Below, piece after piece: positions 51,888 through 59,599 of a DNA stretch of 64,000 nt; positions within the stretch are counted from its first letter, which is position 1, and every line of letters starts with the position of its first letter. The notes beneath the pieces are model-generated. The model saw only the letters and a list, made by a program, of their open reading frames with translations, ran no database searches and was not told the origin of the DNA. This stretch comes from Streptacidiphilus rugosus AM-16 (GTDB lineage Bacteria; Actinomycetota; Actinomycetes; Streptomycetales; Streptomycetaceae), in assembly GCF_000744655.1 (NCBI RefSeq), contig NZ_JQMJ01000004.1, forward strand, positions 6,899,698 through 6,963,697, written 5' to 3'. Made by a program: the position numbers and the translations under genes.

Positions 51888-52071
51888 CCAGCACGGGCTC
51901 CTGCGCGAGCGCGGCCTCCCGGTCGAGCAGGGCGTTGAGCACCTGCGTGTAGCGCGTGGGCGACAGGCCGAGCTCCTCGCGGATCGCCGCGTCCTTCGCC
52001 CCGCGCGTCCGCCACGGACGCCCCTCGAAGGTCAGCACCGCGCGCTCCCGCGCGCTCAGCTCGTCCGCCAC
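51841..52071 (-). CDS. DUF3263 protein
   Basis: A 76-residue actinobacterial protein matching DUF3263, with an HTH-like core: LSARERAVLTFEGRPWRTRG, AAIREELGLSPTRYTQVLNA and LLDREAALAQEPVLVNRLRR. The basic C-terminus (RIREQQRARR) supports nucleic-acid binding. GTG at 52071 follows GGAGGGG. Its 3' end runs 47 bp antisense into otsB. Probable small DNA-binding protein; target unknown. Confidence 0.88.
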   Translation of the reverse strand: MADELSARERAVLTFEGRPWRTRGAKDAAIREELGLSPTRYTQVLNALLDREAALAQEPVLVNRLRRIREQQRARR

Positions 52072-52191
52072 CCGTGCCCCTCCACTCCGACAGCTCCGGT
52101 CCGACAGCTCCGTCTACCCGACCATACGACTTGTCATTCTGCCGGTCCCCTCTGACGCACTCTGCTGCTCCCCCGCCCCACCTGCACGGAC

Positions 52192-52197
52192 TACCGT
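52192..52197 (+). promoter_or_regulatory. Leaderless -10 element for the cupin gene (TACCGT)
   Basis: TACCGT ends 7 nt before the ATG at 52205. Confidence 0.6.
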
Positions 52198-52204
52198 CGG
52201 AACC

Positions 52205-52549
52205 ATGACCAGTTTCGCCGTACACATCCCCGACGCCGAACTCGAGCCGGACCCGCTCGACCCCGGCCAGATCCTCTCCGGCACGCCGGAGGTCTCCGGC
52301 AAGGTCCTGTGGGAGTCGGAGGACGGCAAGCAGATCCGCGGCATCTGGCAGATCACCCCGGGCGTCGTCACCGACACCGAGGCCGACGAACTGTTCGTCG
52401 TCGTCTCCGGCCGCGCCACCATCGCCGTCTCCGGCGGCCCCACCTTCGACGTCGGCCCCGGCGACGCCTGCGTGCTCCGCGAGGGCGACGAGACCACCTG
52501 GACCGTCCACGAGACGCTCCGCAAGGCGTACCACATCACCCTGCCGTAG
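52205..52549 (+). CDS. Cupin-domain protein
   Basis: A 114-residue single-domain cupin of the DUF861/cupin_3 type: GKVLWESEDGKQIRGIWQIT, TEADELFVVVSGRATIAVSG and VGPGDACVLREGDETTWTVH are the two cupin motifs. The first motif lacks the usual two histidines, so it may not bind metal like typical dioxygenases. ATG at 52205 has a TACCGT hexamer 7 nt upstream. It stands alone and ends at a strong terminator. Function unknown. Confidence 0.88.
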   Translation: MTSFAVHIPDAELEPDPLDPGQILSGTPEVSGKVLWESEDGKQIRGIWQITPGVVTDTEADELFVVVSGRATIAVSGGPTFDVGPGDACVLREGDETTWTVHETLRKAYHITLP

Positions 52550-52566
52550 GACTGCGGCGGAACGAC

Positions 52567-52613
52567 AGAGAGGGAGGGGCGGCCACCCGCACAGTGGCCG
52601 CCCCTCCCTCTCT
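52567..52613. terminator. Very strong bidirectional terminator
   Basis: A perfect 20-bp stem (AGAGAGGGAGGGGCGGCCAC and complement) with a 7-nt loop, between the convergent cupin and ABC permease genes. Confidence 0.92.
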
Positions 52614-52632
52614 GCATTGTCCCTGTGTCAGC

Positions 52633-53451
52633 TCATTTCACGGATCCGGCGGTGAGGCCGGAGACGACGTGGCGTTCGATGGAGGCGAAGAGGATGACGA
52701 CGGGGATGATCGCGACGACGGAGGCGGCGAACATGTAGTTCCACTGGGGGTTGTAGGCGCCGATCATGGAGTCGATGCCGACGGTGAGGGGTTGTTTGGA
52801 GGGGGTGTTGATGAGGATCAGGCCCATGATGAATTCGTTCCAGGCCGTGATGAAGGTGAAGATCACGCAGGTGACGACGCCGGGGAGGGCGAGGGGGAGG
52901 GTGACCTTGAAGAGGGCGCCGATGCGGCTGGTGCCGTCGATCATGGCGGCCTCCTCCAGTTCGGCGGGGATGGAGGAGATGTAGGCGGACAGGATCCAGA
53001 CCGCGAAGGCGAGGTTGAAGGCGGCGTTGGCGATGATCAGGGTGAGGTCGGAGTCCATCATGCCGAGCGAGGTGAATTCGCGGGCGAGGCCGACCTGGAG
53101 GGCGGCGGGCTGGAACATCTGGGTGACCAGGACCAGCAGGAGGAAGAGTTTGCGGCCGCGGAAGCGGATGCGGGCGGTGTAGTAGGCGGCCGGGAGGGCG
53201 ACGAGCAGGGTCAGTGCGGTGGCGCCGGCGGCGACCAGGAGGGAGACCTGGAGGTTCTGGCCGATGGTGGTGTGGGACCAGACGTCGAGGAAGTTGCCCC
53301 ATTGGAAGTGGTGGGGGAGGTAGCCGTTGTCGCGTAGTTCGCCGGCGGGGCGGACGGCGGTGAGGACCATTTCGGCGTAGGGGGCCAGGAAGGCCAGGGC
53401 CAGGAGCCAGGCGAGGGTGGCCAGGGCGGTCTTCTTGAGGGTGGCGGGCAT
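52633..53451 (-). CDS. Sugar ABC transporter permease, MalG type
   Basis: A 272-residue inner-membrane permease of the CUT1 class with about six membrane segments. The EAA loop reads EEAAMIDGTSRIGALFKVTL and PLALPGVVTCVIFTFITAWN follows, as in MalG-type subunits. ATG at 53451 lies 2 bp after the MalF-type stop, so the genes are coupled. Together with the binding lipoprotein it forms an importer divergent from nagK-nagA, so N-acetylglucosamine or chitobiose is the likely cargo. No ATPase is encoded here; streptomycetes use a shared MsiK ATPase for such systems. Confidence 0.9.
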   Translation of the reverse strand: MPATLKKTALATLAWLLALAFLAPYAEMVLTAVRPAGELRDNGYLPHHFQWGNFLDVWSHTTIGQNLQVSLLVAAGATALTLLVALPAAYYTARIRFRGRKLFLLLVLVTQMFQPAALQVGLAREFTSLGMMDSDLTLIIANAAFNLAFAVWILSAYISSIPAELEEAAMIDGTSRIGALFKVTLPLALPGVVTCVIFTFITAWNEFIMGLILINTPSKQPLTVGIDSMIGAYNPQWNYMFAASVVAIIPVVILFASIERHVVSGLTAGSVK

Positions 53452-53453
53452 GG

Positions 53454-54413
53454 TCAGCTCTCCTCGTTCCAGCGGCTGACCTTGAGGAAGAGCAGCACCA
53501 TGGCGATGACGACGGCGAAGTTGACGACGGACATGGCGGCGGATTCGCCGACGTCGGTCTGGCCGAGGATGAACATGAAGACCGTCGAGGTGGAGGTGTC
53601 GGTGTTGGGTCCGCCCTGGGTCATGCCCCAGATGACGGGGAAGGAGTTGAAGACGTTGATGAGGTTGATGACGAGGGCGACCAGGAAGGAGGGGCGGAGC
53701 AGGGGGAGGGTGATTTTGAGGTAGGTCTGCCAGGTGGTGGCGCCGTCGACGCGGGCGGCTTCGTAGACCTCGCCGGGGACGGTCTGCAGGCCGGCGAGGA
53801 GGGTGTAGGTGGTGAAGGGGAGGGAGACGAAGACGGCGACCAGGATGAGCCAGGGTTTGGAGTGGGCGGCGTCGCCGGTCCAGTTCTGGGCGCTGTGGAT
53901 GAGGTGGAGGTCGAGCATGAGGCGGTTGAGGACGCCGGCGACCTCGTCGAGCATCCAGCGGAAGCCGATGGAGGTGACGATGACGGAGGCGGCCCAGGGG
54001 ATGATCAGGGCCCAGCGGGTGTACTTGCGGCCGGGGAAGTTCTGGTTGTAGAGCTGGGCCAGGGCCAGGGAGATGACCATGGTGAAGCCGACGACCAGGA
54101 CGGTCCAGACCAGGGTCCACAGCATGACGGTGCCCAGGCGGGGGTCGCTGAAGAGTTTCTGGTAGCGGCCGATGCCGTTGAAGCCGAAGTCGATGCCGAG
54201 GCCGCTGATCTTGTGGGTCGAGGTCAGCACCATCTCGACGACGGGCCAGACCACCACCAGCAGGATCAGCGCGATGCACGGACCGATCCAGGGCAACGGA
54301 CCCAACCGGGCCAGACTGTTACGCCCACCGGCAGCGGTGGGCTTGGCGGCCTTGGGCGCCTTTGCCGCCTTCGCGGACGGGGCCGCGGCGGGCGCGGCGG
54401 TCTTCTGGGACAT
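53454..54413 (-). CDS. Sugar ABC transporter permease, MalF type
   Basis: A 319-residue CUT1 permease. The first 35 residues are a Lys/Ala/Pro-rich cytoplasmic tail; the first membrane segment begins WIGPCIALILLVVVWPVVEM. The EAA loop is EVYEAARVDGATTWQTYLKI. It follows the binding-protein gene by 180 bp, in which GC-rich inverted sequence (54535-54590) may tune expression. It ends 2 bp before the second permease. Cargo as for its partners. Confidence 0.9.
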   Translation of the reverse strand: MSQKTAAPAAAPSAKAAKAPKAAKPTAAGGRNSLARLGPLPWIGPCIALILLVVVWPVVEMVLTSTHKISGLGIDFGFNGIGRYQKLFSDPRLGTVMLWTLVWTVLVVGFTMVISLALAQLYNQNFPGRKYTRWALIIPWAASVIVTSIGFRWMLDEVAGVLNRLMLDLHLIHSAQNWTGDAAHSKPWLILVAVFVSLPFTTYTLLAGLQTVPGEVYEAARVDGATTWQTYLKITLPLLRPSFLVALVINLINVFNSFPVIWGMTQGGPNTDTSTSTVFMFILGQTDVGESAAMSVVNFAVVIAMVLLFLKVSRWNEES

Positions 54414-54593
54414 GGGACGTGAGACTCCCCTGTGCGGAGATGCGAGGCGGATCGGGCCACCTGGGGCCGGAGGGACGGCCGCCCGACGGGGCGACGACGG
54501 GCGGCAGGCGAACGCGGCGGGACGGCGTGGGGGCCCGTCCCGCCGCGGCTCAGGTGACCGGCCCTCGGCGGGAGGACCGGTACCGGTGACTGC

Positions 54594-55871
54594 TTACTGG
54601 CCGGCCGAGGTGGCGGCGGTCTGCAGGGTGGTCAGGACGCCCTGCGGGTCCTTGAGCGCGCCGCCGATCTGGGTCTTGACCTGCGCGTTGACGGTGTCCC
54701 AGGCCGGGTTGGAGACCGGCACGAACTGCGCGGCGGGCAGCGCCTTCAGGAACGGGACCAGCGCCGGGACGTCCGAGCTGACCTGCGTGACAGCGTCGTT
54801 GGTGACCGGGAGGAGGTTGTACTCCTCGTCGAACTTGACCTGGTTGTCCTTCTGGAAGGCGAAGTCGAGGAACGCCTTGATCTGCGCGGCGTGGCCGCCC
54901 GACTTGAAGCCGTAGATCCAGTCGCCCACGCCCAGGGTCTGCGGGGTGCCGCCGGCCTGCGCGGTGGGCAGCGACGCCCAGGTCACGTCCAGGTTGTTCT
55001 TCTTGATGTCGTCCAGCTGGATCGGCATGCCGTTGAGCATGCCGACCTTGCCCGAGGCGAAGTCGGCGTACAGGTCGGTGCGCTTGACCGAGCCCGGGTC
55101 CTTCTCGGTCAGGCCCGCGTCCACCCACTTGCCCAGCTGCTTGAACGTGGCCACGTTCGCGGCCGAGTTGATCACCCACTTGCCGCTCGCGTCGACGTAG
55201 CCGCCGCCGTTGTTCATCTCCCACATGAACGACTCGGCCTGCGCCTCCTCCGAGCCCAGCGGCAGACCCAGCGGGATCGACACCCCGGCGGCCTTCATCT
55301 TGGTGGCGGCGGTCTCCACGTCGGCCCAGGTCTTCGGCGCGACGGCCTGGTTGCCGTTCATCGGCAGACCGGCCTTCTTCCACAGCGCGTTGTTGATCAG
55401 GAACGCGCGGGAGGAGGAGACGAACGGGACGCCGTAGGCGGTGCCGTTCTGCTGGCCGGCCTTGGCCAGCGCGGGGATCAGGTTGCTCTGGACCGAGGAG
55501 TCCAGCACGTCGTTGACCGTGTAGAGCAGGCCGCTCTGCGCGAAGCTCGCGTAGCCCGGGCCCTCGACGATGTCCGGGTACTGCTTGTTCTGGACCATCG
55601 TGGCGAGCTTGGTGGAGATGTCGTTCCAGTTGATCACCTGGAGGTCGACCTTGACCTTCGGGTTCGCCGTCTCGAAGGCCTTGACGACGCCGTCCCAGTA
55701 CGCCTGGCTGGGGTTCTGGCCGTTGGACCCGTAGTCCGCGGCCACGAACTTGATCGTGGTGACACCGTCCGCGGAAGAGCTTCCGCCGCCGTTGCCGCTG
55801 CTGCTACAAGCCGTCAGCGCAAGGGCACCGACGACGCCGACTGCCGAGAGGGCGAGCATACGACGCTTCAA
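54594..55871 (-). CDS. Sugar-binding lipoprotein of the amino-sugar ABC transporter
   Basis: A 425-residue extracytoplasmic binding lipoprotein. I choose TTG at 55871, because it gives the classic signal MKRRMLALSAVGVVGALALT followed by a lipobox ending in the Cys of TACSSSG and GGCGG sits 8 nt before; ATG at 55859 is the alternative. The body is a CUT1 family-1 binding protein: FVAADYGSNGQNPSQAYWDG, VINWNDISTKLATMVQNKQY, PDIVEGPGYASFAQSGLL and GVGDWIYGFKSGG. A dre-like site lies about 80 bp upstream and two more guard the divergent nagKA, so GlcNAc or chitobiose is the likely ligand. Confidence 0.88.
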   Translation of the reverse strand: MKRRMLALSAVGVVGALALTACSSSGNGGGSSSADGVTTIKFVAADYGSNGQNPSQAYWDGVVKAFETANPKVKVDLQVINWNDISTKLATMVQNKQYPDIVEGPGYASFAQSGLLYTVNDVLDSSVQSNLIPALAKAGQQNGTAYGVPFVSSSRAFLINNALWKKAGLPMNGNQAVAPKTWADVETAATKMKAAGVSIPLGLPLGSEEAQAESFMWEMNNGGGYVDASGKWVINSAANVATFKQLGKWVDAGLTEKDPGSVKRTDLYADFASGKVGMLNGMPIQLDDIKKNNLDVTWASLPTAQAGGTPQTLGVGDWIYGFKSGGHAAQIKAFLDFAFQKDNQVKFDEEYNLLPVTNDAVTQVSSDVPALVPFLKALPAAQFVPVSNPAWDTVNAQVKTQIGGALKDPQGVLTTLQTAATSAGQ

Positions 55872-55948
55872 CGCAACTACCGCCTTTGGTAAGCGAGCCC
55901 GGTCCTGGTCGGGCTGGGGGTGCGGCTTAGTCTCCCGACGGCCCAGCA

Positions 55949-55964
55949 AGAGGTCTACACCATT
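55949..55964. promoter_or_regulatory. DasR-like site before the binding-lipoprotein gene
   Basis: AGAGGTCTACACCATT matches the dre consensus ACTGGTCTAGACCACT at 12 of 16 positions, 78 bp before the TTG start. Confidence 0.55.
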
Positions 55965-56148
55965 TATCGAAAAGCAGGACTTCATTGCATCCTGTGCAAC
56001 GGCAATTCGGACAGTTGGTGATGAACCTCGCCAATTGTTCGCCCTTGATGAGGCATCAGATTTCCCTCGGTGATCGGGCGGGAAAGTTGACGTGAATATT
56101 TTCGCGAAGCCTCTTGCCTATTCGACTCCCCGTTGACCTGCGGTTCCA

Positions 56149-56164
56149 CTTGGTCTAGACCACA
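56149..56164. promoter_or_regulatory. DasR site upstream of nagK (perfect core)
   Basis: CTTGGTCTAGACCACA has a perfect TGGTCTAGACCA core. A second, weaker copy (AAAGGTCCAAACCAAT, 11 of 16) follows at once, so DasR could bind in tandem. Lies about 190 bp before nagK. Confidence 0.8.
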
Positions 56165-56300
56165 AAGGTCCAAACCAATACATGCGTGCAGGTCAACCAG
56201 CCCAACGCCCCACGGCTACTCTCCATAGTGGCATGGGTCAAATCCGGCCAACCGGGGCAAACGAAGGGGTAGATTGAGCATGGACCAGACCAATCTGCAA

Positions 56301-56316
56301 ACTGGACTAGACCTCT
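56301..56316. promoter_or_regulatory. DasR site just before nagK
   Basis: ACTGGACTAGACCTCT matches dre at 14 of 16 positions. It sits 29 bp before the nagK GTG, where it would block transcription. Confidence 0.8.
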
Positions 56317-56345
56317 GTGCCCCAGAGGAGGGAGACTGCTGCGTC

Positions 56346-57275
56346 GTGAAGCACGTCATCGCTCTCGACGTCGGCGGGACCGGCATGAAGGCCGCCCTGG
56401 TCGCCCCCGACGGTTCTCTGCTGCATGAGGACCGCCGCCCAACCGGCCGCGACCAAGGCACCTCCGCCGTCGTGGCCGGCATCCTCGACTTCGCCGCGGA
56501 CCTGCGCGACGAAGGACGGCGGCGCTTCGGCGTGACCGCCGAGGCCGCCGGAGTCGTGGTGCCCGGCACCATCGACGAGGCCGAGGGCGTCGCGGTCTTC
56601 TCCGCCAACCTGGGCTGGCGGGACCTGCCGATGCGCAAGCTGCTCGGCGAACGCCTCGGCATCCCCGTCGCGCTCGGCCACGACGTGCGCACCGGCGCAC
56701 TCGCCGAGGGCCGACTGGGCGCCGGGCGCGGGGTCTCCCGTTTCCTCTTCATCGCGCTGGGCACCGGCATCGCCGGCGGCATCGGCATCGACGGGAGGAT
56801 CGAGTCCGGTGCCCACGGCAACGGCGGCGAGATCGGCCATGTCGTGGTCCGTCCCGGCGGGCCCGACTGCGGTTGCGGCGCCCGCGGCTGTCTGGAGACC
56901 ATCGCCTCCGCCTCCGCCGTGGGCCGTGCCTGGGCCGCCGCGTCCGGCGATCCCGCCGCGACGGCCGCCGACTGCGCCCGCGCGGTGTCGGCCGGGGACC
57001 CGCGCGCGGTGACCGTCTGGACCGAGGCGCTCTCGGCGCTCGCCGACGGGATCGTGATGGCCCACAGCCTTCTCGACACCGGCACCGTGATCATCGGTGG
57101 CGGGCTCGCCGAGGCCGGCGACACCCTCTTCGCACCCCTGCGCGTCGCGGTCACGGAACGGTTGTCGTTCCAGATGCCGCCCGCGCTCGTACCGGCGATG
57201 CTCAAAGACACCGCCGCTTGCCTGGGTGCGGGACTCCTCGCCTGGGATCTGCTCTCCTTGGAGGTGACCGCGTGA
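56346..57275 (+). CDS. nagK: N-acetylglucosamine kinase (ROK family)
   Basis: Phosphorylates GlcNAc to GlcNAc 6-phosphate. The 309-residue ROK kinase has HVIALDVGGTGMKAALVAPD (ATP phosphate loop), VVVPGTIDEAEGVAVFSANL, catalytic Asp in ALGHDVRTGALAE, FIALGTGIAGGI, and a zinc-binding EIGHVVV...CGCGARGCLE cluster. The GTG at 56346 is chosen because GGAGGGAGA precedes it and the DasR sites then lie in the leader; an ATG at 56280 would put a dre inside the gene. Its stop overlaps the nagA GTG (GTGA). GlcNAc use is inferred from nagA and DasR sites. Confidence 0.91.
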   Translation: MKHVIALDVGGTGMKAALVAPDGSLLHEDRRPTGRDQGTSAVVAGILDFAADLRDEGRRRFGVTAEAAGVVVPGTIDEAEGVAVFSANLGWRDLPMRKLLGERLGIPVALGHDVRTGALAEGRLGAGRGVSRFLFIALGTGIAGGIGIDGRIESGAHGNGGEIGHVVVRPGGPDCGCGARGCLETIASASAVGRAWAAASGDPAATAADCARAVSAGDPRAVTVWTEALSALADGIVMAHSLLDTGTVIIGGGLAEAGDTLFAPLRVAVTERLSFQMPPALVPAMLKDTAACLGAGLLAWDLLSLEVTA

Positions 57276-58465
57276 GCAACGCGGAGCGCACTGTGCTGGC
57301 CGGGGCCAGGCTCGTCCTGCCCACCGGCGTCGTCGAGAACGGGAAGATCGCCGTCGAGAACGGGACGATCACCGAGATCGCGGCTCCGGTCACTCCCCCC
57401 GACGGTGCGGCGCCCGCCCTCGACCTCACCGGCTTCACCGTGGTCCCCGGCTTCGTGGACATGCACGTCCACGGCGGCGGCGGGGCGTCCTACCACTCCG
57501 GCACCGCCGAGCAGATCATCAAGGCGGCGCGCACGCACCTGGAGCACGGCACCACCACGACGGTGGCCTCGACGGTCACCGGCGAGATCGACCACCTGTG
57601 CCGTCAGGCCGGGCTGCTGAGCGAGCTGGTCGAGGACGGCGTGCTGGCCGGGATCCACTTCGAGGGCCCCTTCATCAGCACCAACCGCTGCGGCGCGCAC
57701 GAGCCCGACCTGCTGCGCGACCCCGACCCCGCGCTGGTGCGCAAGCTCGTCGACGCGGCGCGCGGCGCGGCGCGCATGGTCACGCTCGCCCCCGAACTCG
57801 AGGGTGGCATCGAGTCGATCCGCCTGCTCGTCGACCGAGGCGTGATCGCGGCCATCGGCCACACCGACGCCAGCTACGACAAGACGCTGGCCGGGATCGA
57901 CGCCGGCGCGACCGTCGCCACCCACCTCTTCAACGCGATGCCGGGCCTGGCCCACCGCGCCCCGGGGCCGGTCGCCGCACTGCTGGAGGACGAGCGGGTC
58001 ACCGTCGAGCTCATCGGCGACGGCGTCCACCTGCACCCGGCCGTGGTGGACCTCGCCTTCCGCGGCGCGGGTGCGGAGCGCGTGGCGCTGGTCACGGACG
58101 CGATGGACGCGGCGGGCTTCGGCGACGGCGACTACATGCTCGGCCCGATGGCCGTGAAGGTCCGCGAGGGTGTCGCCCGTCTCGCCGAGGGGGGCTCGAT
58201 CGCGGGCTCGACGCTGACCCTGGACGTCGCGTTCAAGCGCGCGGTGAACGTCAACGGGCTGGCGCCGGAGGTGGTCAGCCGGATGCTGTCGCTGAACCCG
58301 GCCCGCCAGTTGGGGCTCGCCGACCGGCTGGGGTCGCTGGAGGTCGGCAAGCGCGCGGACCTGGTGGTCCTGGACGGCCAGTACGACGTCGTCGCCGTGA
58401 TGCGCGAAGGCGTCTGGGCCGTGGGCGCCGACAAGCTCACGGACCGGGTGCCGGTGCCCAACTGA
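57272..58465 (+). CDS. nagA: N-acetylglucosamine-6-phosphate deacetylase
   Basis: Removes acetate from GlcNAc 6-phosphate to give glucosamine 6-phosphate, the key effector feeding DasR. The 397-residue amidohydrolase has PGFVDMHVHGGGGASYHSGT, the metal-binding GIHFEGPFISTNRCGAH, AAIGHTDASYDKTLAGID, THLFNAMPGLAHRAPG, IGDGVHLHPAVV and VTDAMDAAG with the catalytic Asp. GTG at 57272 overlaps the nagK stop by 4 nt. A stem-loop terminator follows 25 bp after the stop. NagB, which would complete the pathway, is not in the window. Confidence 0.95.
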   Translation: MSNAERTVLAGARLVLPTGVVENGKIAVENGTITEIAAPVTPPDGAAPALDLTGFTVVPGFVDMHVHGGGGASYHSGTAEQIIKAARTHLEHGTTTTVASTVTGEIDHLCRQAGLLSELVEDGVLAGIHFEGPFISTNRCGAHEPDLLRDPDPALVRKLVDAARGAARMVTLAPELEGGIESIRLLVDRGVIAAIGHTDASYDKTLAGIDAGATVATHLFNAMPGLAHRAPGPVAALLEDERVTVELIGDGVHLHPAVVDLAFRGAGAERVALVTDAMDAAGFGDGDYMLGPMAVKVREGVARLAEGGSIAGSTLTLDVAFKRAVNVNGLAPEVVSRMLSLNPARQLGLADRLGSLEVGKRADLVVLDGQYDVVAVMREGVWAVGADKLTDRVPVPN

Positions 58466-58490
58466 CGCACCACAACCCCGGACATGACAC

Positions 58491-58521
58491 CGGCCCGCGC
58501 TCCGAGGGGGAGCGCGGGCCG
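58491..58521. terminator. Stem-loop terminator after nagKA
   Basis: A perfect 13-bp stem (CGGCCCGCGCTCC and complement) with a GAGGG loop between convergent genes. Confidence 0.88.
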
Positions 58522-58541
58522 AGTCGTCGTTCAGGCCGGGG

Positions 58542-59189
58542 TCACCAGGGGCTGACCTTGTCGGTGGTCAGCGCGAGCTGGTCGATGGAGATCGGCGGCT
58601 GGCCGTCGTCGCCCTGGATGGTGATCTGCACCTGTCCGGCCGTCAGGTCCGGGGTGTTGTAGGTGCGGTACCAGGCGTTGGCCGGGTCGGTGGTGTCGCT
58701 GTAGGTCTTGAAGTCGATGTCACGGCTCTTCTTGCCGCTCACCAGCAGCGTGCCCTTGGCCGCCTTGTTGCCCGGGTTGTCGTAGCGGATCCAGAGGTAG
58801 TACTTGCCGTCCGCGGGGACGTTGACCGTCCAGGTGACGCTCTGGTTCGCGCCCGTCAGCGGCACCGAGCTGCCGCCGGCTGCCTTGGCGCCGGGCACCG
58901 TGGTCGTCGCCGCGGTGTTCTGCAGCGTCATGGTGGCCGCGTCCGCGGCGCCGGGCAGGGTGGACCCGGGGGACGAGGAGGCGGACGCGGAGGCGCCGCC
59001 CGTCGCCGCCGCGGTCTGCGTGGTGCCGGAGCCGGTGGCGGAGTCGTTCTTCTTGCCGGTGTTGCCGAAGAGGGCGAAGCCGATGCCGATGGCGATGGCG
59101 ACGACCACGGCCACTGCGCCGATCATCACGCCGCGGCCGTTCCCGCCCGCGCCGCCGCCGGACCGGGCACCGGCGCGACCGCCGTCCAC
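58542..59189 (-). CDS. CBM35-like surface protein, C-terminal part (frame-split)
   Basis: 215 residues: a membrane helix (about 21-40, VMIGAVAVVVAIAIGIGFAL), a Ser/Thr/Gly linker, then a beta-sandwich domain with text like carbohydrate-binding module 35 (VTWTVNVPADGKYYLWIRYD, GTLLVSGKKSRDIDF, ANAWYRTYNTPDL, GQVQITIQGDDGQPP, ISIDQLALTTDK). The first codon shown, a GTG at 59189, is only nominal: the frame stays open upstream into the next entry, which supplies the expected cytoplasmic N-terminus in another frame. It is convergent with nagA. Confidence 0.7.
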   Translation of the reverse strand: MDGGRAGARSGGGAGGNGRGVMIGAVAVVVAIAIGIGFALFGNTGKKNDSATGSGTTQTAAATGGASASASSSPGSTLPGAADAATMTLQNTAATTTVPGAKAAGGSSVPLTGANQSVTWTVNVPADGKYYLWIRYDNPGNKAAKGTLLVSGKKSRDIDFKTYSDTTDPANAWYRTYNTPDLTAGQVQITIQGDDGQPPISIDQLALTTDKVSPW

Positions 59190-59446
59190 GGGCGGGGCCG
59201 GGGCGTCTGGTGCGGGACGGTCGGGTAGCCGTAGGCCTGCTGGGCCTGCGGCTGCTGCGGGTAGCCGGGCTGGGCCCCGTACTGGGTCCGGCCGACCTGC
59301 GTGGCCTGCTGGTAGGAGGTGCGCGGCACCCCGGGCATCGGCTGCGTGGGCGCGACGGCCTCCGCCCCGGCGGCGTCGCCCTCGGCGCGGTACAGATACG
59401 CGAAGGGGTCGTCGTCCTCGGGCACGCCGTTGTTCTCGGCTGTCAT
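59126..59446 (-). CDS. CBM35-like surface protein, N-terminal part (frame-split)
   Basis: 106 residues starting MTAENNGVPEDDDPFAYLYR, a conserved streptomycete opening, then a Pro/Gln/Tyr-rich cytoplasmic region (PMPGVPRTSYQQATQVGRTQ, YPQQPQAQQAYGYPTVPHQ) and a meaningless Arg/Pro/Ala end. The overlapping frame reads PDRPAPDAPAPPVDGGRAG into the membrane helix of the previous entry. A single missing base near the run TACCCGACC (about 59215-59225) would join them. It may be a real frameshift or a sequence error; the two entries are best treated as one disrupted gene. Confidence 0.65.
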   Translation of the reverse strand: MTAENNGVPEDDDPFAYLYRAEGDAAGAEAVAPTQPMPGVPRTSYQQATQVGRTQYGAQPGYPQQPQAQQAYGYPTVPHQTPRPRPWTAVAPVPGPAAARAGTAAA

Positions 59447-59599
59447 CGAGTTCTCAACTCCCGAGTGTGTTGCGTGGATGTTCGGCTTCGCGCCCGGATT
59501 ACCGCACAGCAGGCACGCGTATCCACCGCACACTACCCCGACTGGGTGACGTGGCGGTAAGAGCGAGGGGTGCGGGTGTGACGGGTGATACGTGCGGGA

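Noticed and set aside
52633..55871. Missing ABC ATPase as evidence of a broken transporter
   Set aside because: Streptomycete CUT1 importers commonly lack a local ATPase and share MsiK.
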